From assembly GCA_050050615.1 (NCBI GenBank), contig JASFTV010000093.1, positions 1-11,182 on the forward strand: 11,182 nucleotides of DNA, read 5' to 3'. This DNA comes from JASFTV01 sp050050615 (lineage in GTDB: Bacteria > Desulfobacterota > DSM-4660 > Desulfatiglandales > HGW-15). The notes beneath the pieces were generated by a model. It saw nothing but the letters and a program-made list of their open reading frames with translations, was not told the origin of the DNA and did not search any database. Each line of letters starts with the position of its first letter. Position 1 is the stretch's first letter. Both the position numbers and the translations under genes were made by a program. Shown here in pieces: positions 1-5,529 of the stretch.

Positions 1-369
1 TCGTGATATTCTTTAACAACACCTTTGCCATTTAGAGTATACCGTTCAATGAGGTTGGCAACGATCTACGGGTTGGGCTTTCGGTAAACCTGAAACGGGG
101 CCCCGGTCTGAAGGATGTGACCCTTTTACGTCGATGGGATCCGGTCTGAGAAGAACGATGCTCAATCCTGGTCACGCGTGACGCATGTGGCTGAAAGCTC
201 CAGTCGCCTCTGGATTCAGCGATCTTTCTGAGACAGCTTTATCCTGATTTCCCAGCTTGTAAGACCGGATGGCCGGAGTCGGAGCTCTTGGTATCCTCTA
301 TGATGTCATTACGCTCTCAAGCCGGGCCAAAGCTCCTTAGTGAAGGGGTTACGAGCCAATTTATTGCAA
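1..369. other. No recognisable gene at left edge
   Basis: No open frame enters from the left edge on either strand: all six frames meet a stop within about the first 66 bases. The rest of the stretch has only short frames broken by stops. It is the downstream side of the leftward GntR gene. I see no clear terminator, RNA gene or repeat here. Confidence 0.6.
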
Positions 370-999
370 TTAGAATTTGTTTTTGATTCGCTCTACATAA
401 TTGATAATAACATTGCGCCGGAATGCTTCCGCTTCCTGGGGATCTCTGTGGGAGAGAATGGTGATCGTTTCCTCGATTTCTCGCATTTCCGCCTCTACGA
501 GGGAGGCCCAGTCGACCCGATCAAAAACGAGATACCAGACCCTGAAAGTCATATTGTAGAGGTATTCTGAAATCTCTTTCAGGATGGGGTTACCAGCGGC
601 GCGATTCAGGACCTCGCGGAATTTGATATCGATATGGAGCAATTGCTGTGGGCTCCTATCTTCAAAAAGAGATTTGCATTCCTCACAAATGTTTTTCATC
701 TCTGTCAGGTCTTCCTCAGATATGAGGCTGGCCGCCAATCTGGCAACCAATCCTTCCAGACTAACGCGAATTTGAAACACGTCCCGCAATTTCTGGAATT
801 CAACCGATGTCACAACGCTTCCTGCCCGGGGCAGGATCTTTACGAGCTTTTCCCATTCGAGGCGGGACAAAGCCTCCCGCAGGGGCGTCCTGCTTACTCC
901 AAATTCCTTGGCCAGCGCCTTTTCATTGAGTATTTGGCCCGGCTCATATTCCAGGAAGAGGATACGCTTTCTGATTGTTTCACAGATTTCAGAGTTCAT
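370..999 (-). CDS. GntR family transcriptional regulator, FadR/FCD subfamily
   Basis: This is a cytoplasmic DNA-binding repressor or activator of 209 residues, normal for the FCD group. The N-terminal winged helix-turn-helix spans about residues 3-66, with the family pattern LAKEFGVSRTPLREALSRLE at 29-48 and a wing near RAGSVV (58-63). The all-helical FCD effector domain spans about 72-205. In metal-binding FCD domains the ligands are one Asp and three His. Here D124 is present, but the following motif reads DIKFR (R128 in place of His), and no His sits at the two later motif positions. The only two His of the protein (122 and 184) fall elsewhere. The effector pocket may therefore be metal-free. 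ATG at 999 is the first start after an in-frame TAA; its Shine-Dalgarno is weak. No obvious target gene lies beside it, so autoregulation through the palindrome upstream is the only regulation the sequence suggests. Confidence 0.9.
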   Translation of the reverse strand: MNSEICETIRKRILFLEYEPGQILNEKALAKEFGVSRTPLREALSRLEWEKLVKILPRAGSVVTSVEFQKLRDVFQIRVSLEGLVARLAASLISEEDLTEMKNICEECKSLFEDRSPQQLLHIDIKFREVLNRAAGNPILKEISEYLYNMTFRVWYLVFDRVDWASLVEAEMREIEETITILSHRDPQEAEAFRRNVIINYVERIKNKF

Positions 1000-1042
1000 G
1001 ATACCAGGGGCATATTAGCAGTATATTTTTATTACATAAAAT

Positions 1043-1057
1043 AATACTAGAAGTATT
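1043..1057 (-). promoter_or_regulatory. Palindrome AATACT-N3-AGTATT, candidate GntR operator
   Basis: A perfect 6+3+6 inverted repeat lies between the promoter at 1061-1088 and the GntR start at 999, at the expected transcription start. A further half-site-like AGTATA lies at 1020-1025. The position fits autorepression by the GntR gene it precedes. The arms are seen; the binding is inferred. Confidence 0.45.
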
Positions 1058-1060
1058 CAG

Positions 1061-1088
1061 AGCATAACAAACCGGTCAGGGTTGTCAA
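1061..1088 (-). promoter_or_regulatory. Sigma70-like promoter for the leftward GntR gene
   Basis: Read on the minus strand, TTGACA (1083-1088) is followed after 16 bases by TATGCT (1061-1066). The -35 matches the consensus fully and the -10 in four of six positions. It points at the GntR gene at 999, giving a leader of about 55 bases that carries the palindrome at 1043-1057. Confidence 0.5.
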
Positions 1089-1390
1089 GAATTTTTTTCT
1101 TTTTAGACCCAGATCAGTGCAGAATGAATTTTGTAGACGGCTCTACCTGGACAGGACATGGGAATTCGATTTTCTGTAGGATATCAGCAGGCTACGGGTA
1201 AACAAGGCGAGTGGGCGGCGTGTGAGGTAGATTCGGTCCGGGATAACGCCATGAAATCCTTAAACAAATTCCCGAAACCCGAGTCCAAACAAAATTTGGA
1301 AGTGGCTGCGGAGGCGGCCCTTGACTTTTGAAACAGCAGCCATATGGTGGGATCAGGCTCAGGTGGCATCGCCCGGATTTGTCAGCCCGA
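1089..1390. other. Intergenic stretch without a convincing gene
   Basis: This stretch lies between two divergent genes. The only frames are a 57-codon ATG frame at 1158-1331 (+) and a 61-codon minus frame at 1184-1369. Neither has a usable ribosome binding site or a recognisable domain. The stretch runs into the zinc-ribbon remnant at 1391 and may be decayed coding DNA. Confidence 0.4.
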
Positions 1391-1486
1391 ATGAAATGCC
1401 TGAAAGGTCAGTTTGAGGTTGAGGAAGGGTCCAAATTTTGTCTCGACTGCGGGGCAAAAATGCCAGGTCTCAAAAATTACTATTAA
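1391..1486 (+). pseudogene. Remnant of an N-terminal zinc ribbon, 31 codons
   Basis: The frame encodes MKCLKGQFEVEEGSKFCLDCG followed by a ten-residue tail and TAA. It resembles the double-zinc-ribbon N-terminus common in adenylate/guanylate cyclase-TPR and related proteins, whose usual form is MKCPxCxFENxEGxKFCxxCGAK. Relative to that form, the second Cys of the first knuckle is Gly (a TGT to GGT type change) and the Pro after Cys3 is Leu, while C17 and C20 are kept. There is no Shine-Dalgarno and nothing recognisable follows the stop. I read it as a decayed fragment. It could instead be a tiny expressed protein, but the lost Cys argues against that. Confidence 0.4.
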
Positions 1487-1600
1487 TTTTAAAAAGTTAT
1501 ACAATTTCCGAGACGTCAATTAAGGGATTCCCATAAGGTGAAGCAGTCATCCCAAGCCAAGAATCTTAACCTTGAATCGTTCTCAGCCAGGGAGTACATC

Positions 1601-2296
1601 ATGAAGGGGCTTAGAATTCTCAACGCTTGGCTTGTACTCATCTGCATCTTTACAACATCGGAGATATGTTTTGCTTGGCATGACGAGACCCATATCGCCG
1701 TGGCTAAAGCTGCCGGTTACCGCAAATGGTACAACGCCTGTGGTGCAGACATGGCTAAGCTGAAGGCCGGGGCGATCGAAGCCCACAACCATTATGTGAA
1801 CAACCGACCCCGCAATGTGGTGACTCCTGAAATCATCTTCTCTCAGGTCGACAAATACAACCAGATTGACCTGAACGGTCATCTTTATGGGGCGATCATC
1901 GCTTCGGTGAGGGATTCCATCAGGGAAAAGAGAAAGGGCAAATACGGTGAGTACCACCTTGGCTTTTGTTGTCATTATGTGGCCGATCTATCCCAACCTC
2001 TCCACAATATTGCCTACAATCTTTTCAACAGGGAACATCACGAATCGATAGATGGCATAATCAATGATGAGGTGTTGGACAACCTTCAGAAAATCAAGAT
2101 CTATCCGATCACCATTGATTCGGAAGAGGCTCTGGCAAAGGAGGTAGCCCGGATTGCCAACATATCCCTCAGGCTGGGGTATAAGATCGAGCTCGAGGGA
2201 AGGCTGTTGACACAGGAGGAGGCATACGGGCAGATCAGTCATAGCGCCAGTCTTTTTAAAGCGATTTTGAAATATGTTCTTCTCCAATGTAAATGA
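1601..2296 (+). CDS. Secreted zinc-dependent S1/P1-nuclease / phospholipase C-type protein
   Basis: This is a 231-residue precursor predicted to hydrolyse phosphodiester bonds (nucleic acid or phospholipid) outside the cytoplasm with a trinuclear zinc site. A signal peptide covers residues 1-25, with a hydrophobic core at about 9-20 and cleavage after CFA. Cleavage leaves Trp26 as residue 1, and its N-terminal amine and carbonyl are a zinc ligand in this superfamily. The other expected ligands are all present: H31 (mature 6, the P1-nuclease spacing), D50, H64, H125 and D129 in HYVAD, H135 in QPLH, and H147 with D151. The +4/+6 spacing of the H125-D129-H135 group matches the family. I chose ATG 1601 because GGAG at 1591-1594 precedes it and the signal peptide begins there. 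The frame extends back to a GTG at 1538 with no site in front. The protein is short for P1 nucleases, so substrate remains open. Confidence 0.8.
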   Translation: MKGLRILNAWLVLICIFTTSEICFAWHDETHIAVAKAAGYRKWYNACGADMAKLKAGAIEAHNHYVNNRPRNVVTPEIIFSQVDKYNQIDLNGHLYGAIIASVRDSIREKRKGKYGEYHLGFCCHYVADLSQPLHNIAYNLFNREHHESIDGIINDEVLDNLQKIKIYPITIDSEEALAKEVARIANISLRLGYKIELEGRLLTQEEAYGQISHSASLFKAILKYVLLQCK

Positions 2297-2332
2297 GGTC
2301 ATCCCATGGGGCATCCCCTCAAAATGTGCCCG
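2295..2332 (+). repeat. Dispersed 38-bp repeat, copy 1
   Basis: It starts at the stop codon of the zinc-enzyme gene and matches 8939-8976 in 31 of 38 positions, with GCCCTCAAAATGTGCCCG-like 3' sequence. Its core has GGGG-CAT-CCCC (2308-2318), a tiny perfect inverted repeat that could form a short hairpin. Position 2308-2324 also matches 10943-10959 in 16 of 17 bases. Confidence 0.55.
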
Positions 2333-2409
2333 TCAGGATCCTCGCAAAAGCCCAATAGCCCTCGGGCGAGCGAAAGAGCGGTAGACAGTCAGAAAGAGGG
2401 AGGGGTCTG

Positions 2410-2949
2410 GTGGTGTCGAAAGCGAGATTCCGTTTCTACGAGGAACTGAACGACTTTCTTCCACAGAAGAGGAGAAAGACTGAGTTTGGGGTGAGCTTCG
2501 AGAGTCAGGTGACAATCCAAGAGATGATCCAGGCTCTGGGCGTGCCTCACACAATGGTCGATCTTGTTCTGGTCAACGGAAGACCCGCAGATTTCGGACA
2601 TCTCCTCCGAGAGGGGGACCGGGTCAGTGTTTATCCGGTCTTCGAGAGTCTCAACATTGAGTCTGTGAGCCGGCTGCGGAAAAGACCCCTTCGCCGAACA
2701 AAGTTCGTGGCTGATGCGGATTTAGGGGATACGGCAGAATATATGCAGGCGCTGGGCTTTGACATACATTTCGACCCTTCTCTTTCTCCTGGTGAAATTG
2801 TTGACATCGCCAAAAGGGAGAGCAGGATCATCCTGACTCAAAGGAAGAAGCCTTTCGAATTAAAAGAGATAACCCACTGCATCCTCTTAGAGCGTGGCGC
2901 AGCGGAGGAACAGGTAAAGAAGATAATGGATTACCTCGATATCCAGTGA
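2410..2949 (+). CDS. Ub-Mut7-C / Mut7-C domain protein, variant without zinc ribbon
   Basis: This is a 179-residue protein. Residues 4-78 look like the ubiquitin-like Ub-Mut7-C domain (beta-grasp, with LVNGRPADFGHLLREGDRVS near 54-73). Residues 98-178 match the PIN-like Mut7-C RNase domain: KFVADADLGDTAEYMQALGF keeps the first acidic residue (D102) and the LG..A.Y...LGF pattern. The family motif normally read as LTRDRxL is here LTQRKKPF (142-149), so the expected Asp is gone. The chain stops at about the point where typical members continue into a four-Cys zinc ribbon. Catalysis is therefore doubtful and a binding or regulatory role is possible. GTG 2410 follows GGGAGGGG (2398-2405); the GTG at 2413 is an equally possible start. 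It is not clearly in an operon, because the neighbour ends 113 bases upstream with a repeat in between. Confidence 0.75.
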   Translation: MVSKARFRFYEELNDFLPQKRRKTEFGVSFESQVTIQEMIQALGVPHTMVDLVLVNGRPADFGHLLREGDRVSVYPVFESLNIESVSRLRKRPLRRTKFVADADLGDTAEYMQALGFDIHFDPSLSPGEIVDIAKRESRIILTQRKKPFELKEITHCILLERGAAEEQVKKIMDYLDIQ

Positions 2950-2966
2950 ACGGGTAGAGCGGTTCC

Positions 2967-3008
2967 TAAATACCGTGGCAATCCTGTCATTTCGAGTGAA
3001 ACGAGACC
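2967..3008 (-). repeat. Half-copy of the MITE-like element end
   Basis: The stretch AAATACCGTGGCAATCCTG followed by TCATTTCGAG aligns with the reverse complement of the right end of the element at 9567-9802. The two share ATACC, a GGCAAT/TGCCAT block and an exact ATCCTGTCATT (2981-2991). It continues with the TGTCATTTCGAGTGAAACGAG pattern typical of this type of bacterial interspersed repeat. No matching opposite end is evident nearby. It lies between the converging ends of the Mut7-C gene and the second GntR gene. Confidence 0.5.
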
Positions 3009-3077
3009 TCAGCTATGTGAATACTTTTGAACGTTACCAAACTGTTGGATGGTCTCAGCAGGATAATCTTATGGACG

Positions 3078-3833
3078 TTAGGGCTCAAAAGACTCTACAT
3101 TTTCCGAGTTTCCATAGCTTAGATCAAGATAAGTCCCTTCCAGTTGCCTCATCTTATCCACGATGTCCGCGATGTGGCGCCTGGCGATTTCAACGGCTCT
3201 ATCAGAATCCCTATCTCTAACCGCCTCAAACATTTCCCTGTGCTCGCTGTCGTTGTGAATGATTCGGGTGACCGGCTTTATGGTTCTGACGAATGTCTCC
3301 GTAAAATCCATAATGGTTTCCATGAGCATGGCATAGAGCGCGTTTCCGCTCGCCCTACCCAGGAGCTTGTGGAAGAGGGCATTGAGGCTGACCCGCTTGT
3401 CCATATTGGGTGTGGAACAATACTCCGAAAGGAGCCGTTCCATATGGGCAAGATCCTGATCCGTGGCGTTCATGGCTGCCAGACGAATGATTTCCGGCTC
3501 TAGAAAGAGCCTTGCTTGGGCCATGTGTTCCACGGTGATGGCTCTCAGTCTGATGAGATCCGCGAAGTCTTCAGCAAAGGCAACCTGGTTCAGGTCCTTG
3601 ACATAAGCCCCGCCCTTGGTGCCCCGGCGCACCTCTAAGAGGCCACGGGATTGCAAGGATTTGAGGGCCTCCCTGACCACGGGACGACTGATGCCCAGTT
3701 GTTTCGCCAACGCTGTCTCATTAGGAAGAGCCTCCCCGGACCGGTAAAGCCCTGAGAGGATAGCGTCTTTAATGGTCTTAACCGCTTCCTCATAAAGGTT
3801 TGTAGAGCGGCCTATTCTATTGAAAGTGCGCAT
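3078..3833 (-). CDS. GntR/FCD regulator divergent from the TTT-redox operon
   Basis: This is a 251-residue FCD-type GntR regulator, a cytoplasmic ligand-responsive DNA-binding protein. The winged helix-turn-helix is at about 12-79 (LAKQLGISRPVVREALKSLQ at 42-61, wing RRGTKGGAYV at 69-78). The FCD domain is at about 97-228. Metal-ligand positions are N151 (usually Asp) in NALFH, H155, H198 in EHREMFEAV and H220 in RRHI, so three of four ligands are retained. I chose ATG 3833 because GGGAGG precedes it by nine bases on the minus strand. An upstream in-frame ATG at 3875 adds 14 residues (His-rich, MRLSHHHKHGRPGF) but has only AAGG directly abutting it. The divergent position makes it the likely regulator of tctCBA and the redox genes, with the TTT substrate or its product as effector. 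That is an inference. Confidence 0.9.
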   Translation of the reverse strand: MRTFNRIGRSTNLYEEAVKTIKDAILSGLYRSGEALPNETALAKQLGISRPVVREALKSLQSRGLLEVRRGTKGGAYVKDLNQVAFAEDFADLIRLRAITVEHMAQARLFLEPEIIRLAAMNATDQDLAHMERLLSEYCSTPNMDKRVSLNALFHKLLGRASGNALYAMLMETIMDFTETFVRTIKPVTRIIHNDSEHREMFEAVRDRDSDRAVEIARRHIADIVDKMRQLEGTYLDLSYGNSENVESFEP

Positions 3834-3856
3834 GAATCCAGGCCTCCCGTGTTTAT

Positions 3857-3900
3857 GATGATGCGATAAGCGCATCCTTCATGAACAATCACGCATCATC
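3857..3900 (-). promoter_or_regulatory. Nested alternative inverted repeats before the second GntR gene
   Basis: Arm A GATGATGCG (3857-3865) can pair with arm B CGCATC (3871-3876), giving GATGCG-N5-CGCATC. It can also pair with arm C CGCATCATC (3892-3900), giving a perfect 9-bp stem. Both cannot form at once. The block lies 24-67 bases in front of the chosen GntR start, next to its Shine-Dalgarno. As DNA it may be an operator (a 17-bp palindrome); as RNA it may be a leader switch. Confidence 0.4.
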
Positions 3901-3914
3901 GGGGCAAAAAAAAC

Positions 3915-3943
3915 TTGACGAAAAGGTCGGCATTCAATATACA
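3915..3943 (+). promoter_or_regulatory. Sigma70-like promoter of the tctCBA-redox operon
   Basis: TTGACG (3915-3920) is followed by exactly 17 bases and TATACA (3938-3943), five of six and four of six matches to consensus. Transcription would begin near 3950, leaving a leader of about 130 bases before tctC. No other promoter of comparable quality is visible up to 8906. Confidence 0.6.
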
Positions 3944-3946
3944 AAA

Positions 3947-3969
3947 TTGTCATACATATTACAATATGT
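3947..3969 (+). promoter_or_regulatory. Candidate GntR operator at the tct promoter
   Basis: TTGTCATACAT (3947-3957) resembles the TNGTNNNACNA pattern of FadR-type GntR sites. It overlaps a perfect 16-bp palindrome, ACATATT-AC-AATATGT (3954-3969). Both lie at or just after the predicted transcription start, so a bound regulator would block the promoter. The sequences are seen; binding is inferred. Confidence 0.45.
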
Positions 3970-4025
3970 TTTCCTCTCACGTCACGCTCAGTCCAACACC
4001 AACACTCCGTTAAAGCCGTTTACCC

Positions 4026-4044
4026 CCCCAAGTATCTCTTGGGG
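4026..4044 (+). promoter_or_regulatory. GC-rich leader hairpin before tctC
   Basis: CCCCAAG, loop TATCT, CTTGGGG forms a perfect 7-bp stem inside the predicted operon leader, ending 37 bases before the tctC start. There is no T-run after it, so it is not a standard terminator. It may stabilise the transcript or affect translation. Confidence 0.4.
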
Positions 4045-4081
4045 CCTTATCCGCTCACCCATACGATGCAGGAGGTCTAAA

Positions 4082-5032
4082 ATGGCAAGAAAATCATTAA
4101 CTTTGGTTGTTGCGGCCGCACTTTGTTTCCTTTTGGCTGGGCCTGCTTTTGCGGATTGGCCCACCAAGCCCATCATGGTCATCATTCCATGGCCTGCTGG
4201 GAACGATCCATCAACCATGATCGCCACGGCCATGGCGCCCCACATGTCCGACGAATTGGGGGTTCCTGTGAAGGTGGTCAACAAGCCAGGGGGCAGGGCT
4301 GTGCTCGCAACGTATGAGTTGGCTCAGAGCCGCCCTGACGGCCACACGATGGGTCTCATCTCCATCGGTCCTATGATAACCCAGGTGCTCAGAGGCAAGA
4401 CACCTTACCAGAATCAGGATCTCAGACCTTTGGGTCTTGTCTGGTCCTCGCCTTTTACCTTAGCCTGCCGGGGGGATGCACCCTACAACAACCTCAAGGA
4501 ATTGGCCGAATACGGAAAGACGCACGAACTCAGACTCGCCCACTGGGGCCTGGGGACGGTGCCCACGCTGATCGCCATGAACGTGGCAAAGATCGGGGGC
4601 TTCACCTGGAAGGAGACGGCTTACAAAAGTCTCAACCCGCTACTGGTGGTCAAGGGTGACGCGGATGTGATCACTTTTTCCACACCGGGCGTAAGAGACT
4701 ATGTGGAGTCCGGCAAGATGAAACTTCTCGCCTGCATGCTTCCTAATCGACTTCCCCAGTATCCGGATGTTCCTACCGTAAAAGAACAGGGATTTGGGGA
4801 TCCTTACTCCATCTGGTTTGGGGCTTTTGTGCCTGCTAAGACGCCGGACGATATTGCCAAACGTCTGGGTGAGACTTTTTTCAATGTTATGGCAAAACCT
4901 AAGATTCAGGATGTGGTCCAGAAAGTTGGCGTGATTCCCCATCCCACGGGCCCGGAAGAGGCACGCAAGCAGATGGACAGCGAGCTCGCCAATTTCGGTC
5001 AGATCATGAAAGCGCTGGGTATTATCCAATAA
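4082..5032 (+). CDS. tctC: Tripartite tricarboxylate transporter substrate-binding protein (TctC/Bug family)
   Basis: This is the periplasmic solute receptor of a TTT uptake system, 316 residues, the normal size. The signal peptide covers residues 1-24, with a hydrophobic core at about 7-20 and cleavage at AFA-D. The mature start WPTKPIMVIIPWPAGN is the usual Bug opening, followed by VKVVNKPGGRAVLATYELAQ and SRPDGHTMG. The usual glycine-rich binding stretch (PFAPGGGTD type) reads PWPAGNDPST here, so ligand contacts differ from citrate-type receptors. It delivers its ligand to TctBA in the inner membrane. I chose ATG 4082 because AGGAGG ends seven bases before it and the signal peptide starts there; the frame extends uselessly back to 3881. 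It is the first gene of the operon, and its stop overlaps the tctB start in TAATG. Confidence 0.92.
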   Translation: MARKSLTLVVAAALCFLLAGPAFADWPTKPIMVIIPWPAGNDPSTMIATAMAPHMSDELGVPVKVVNKPGGRAVLATYELAQSRPDGHTMGLISIGPMITQVLRGKTPYQNQDLRPLGLVWSSPFTLACRGDAPYNNLKELAEYGKTHELRLAHWGLGTVPTLIAMNVAKIGGFTWKETAYKSLNPLLVVKGDADVITFSTPGVRDYVESGKMKLLACMLPNRLPQYPDVPTVKEQGFGDPYSIWFGAFVPAKTPDDIAKRLGETFFNVMAKPKIQDVVQKVGVIPHPTGPEEARKQMDSELANFGQIMKALGIIQ

Positions 5033-5526
5033 TGGCAGGGCAAAGCGAGCCTGAAAGCCGCCTTCACGATCTGTTCGGTGCCTTCCTCGGGGCTTTGGCG
5101 GCCGGTTTGCTCATCAGCACGCCCTGGCAGGTCGATACCACGGGGCCCGACCCCTTTTACAAGGGCCCGCTCATCTATCCTCTGTTGGTGCTGAGCCTGA
5201 TGGTCCTGGCATCCCTTCCGTCCGCCTGGCGCCTTGCCCGGCCCCCTGAGAGGGCGACCTGGGTGCTGGATGAAGGCAAATTTCCTCTCAAGCCTTCGGT
5301 GGTCTTCGTGTGCTTGATCGGTTTTCTGTTCGGGCTGGTCATCATCGGGTTATCGGCTTCAAGCCTCATTTTCATGGTGGGCACCCTTTACTACGTGGGC
5401 CACCGCCGCCTGAGCGTTATCGTCCTGGTACCGATGATCGTGACAGGGCTGGTCTTCATGGTCTTCAAGTTTTTTCTCGATGTTTATTTTCCGACGCCCC
5501 TGCTGGTGGAGTGGTTGGGGGGATAG
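5032..5526 (+). CDS. tctB: TTT transporter small membrane subunit TctB
   Basis: This is the small integral membrane subunit of the TTT permease, 164 residues, with four predicted helices: about 13-30, 46-62, 87-108 and 130-148. The order of a first helix followed by DP.YKGPLIYPLLV, and a C-terminal VFMVFKFFLDVYFP stretch, matches the poorly conserved TctB family. Its ATG shares one base with the tctC stop, which points to translational coupling, and tctA follows after only three bases. Identification rests on topology plus the position between tctC and tctA as much as on residues. Confidence 0.88.
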   Translation: MAGQSEPESRLHDLFGAFLGALAAGLLISTPWQVDTTGPDPFYKGPLIYPLLVLSLMVLASLPSAWRLARPPERATWVLDEGKFPLKPSVVFVCLIGFLFGLVIIGLSASSLIFMVGTLYYVGHRRLSVIVLVPMIVTGLVFMVFKFFLDVYFPTPLLVEWLGG

Positions 5527-5529
5527 GCC

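Noticed and set aside
134..333. Possible decayed coding frame with several in-frame stops near the left edge
   Set aside because: The translated pieces show no recognisable family and the stops are too frequent to support a pseudogene call.
2975..3220. Plus frame ending in YPRCPRCGAW, which might be the missing zinc ribbon of the Mut7-C protein
   Set aside because: It is in a different frame from the Mut7-C gene, starts in a repeat, and its Cys pair lies opposite the well-supported GntR coding region. Continuing the Mut7-C frame past its stop gives no CxxC.
3881..4081. Upstream extension of tctC to an ATG at 3881
   Set aside because: The extension covers the promoter and leader hairpin, has no ribosome site, and would bury the signal peptide 67 residues inside the protein.
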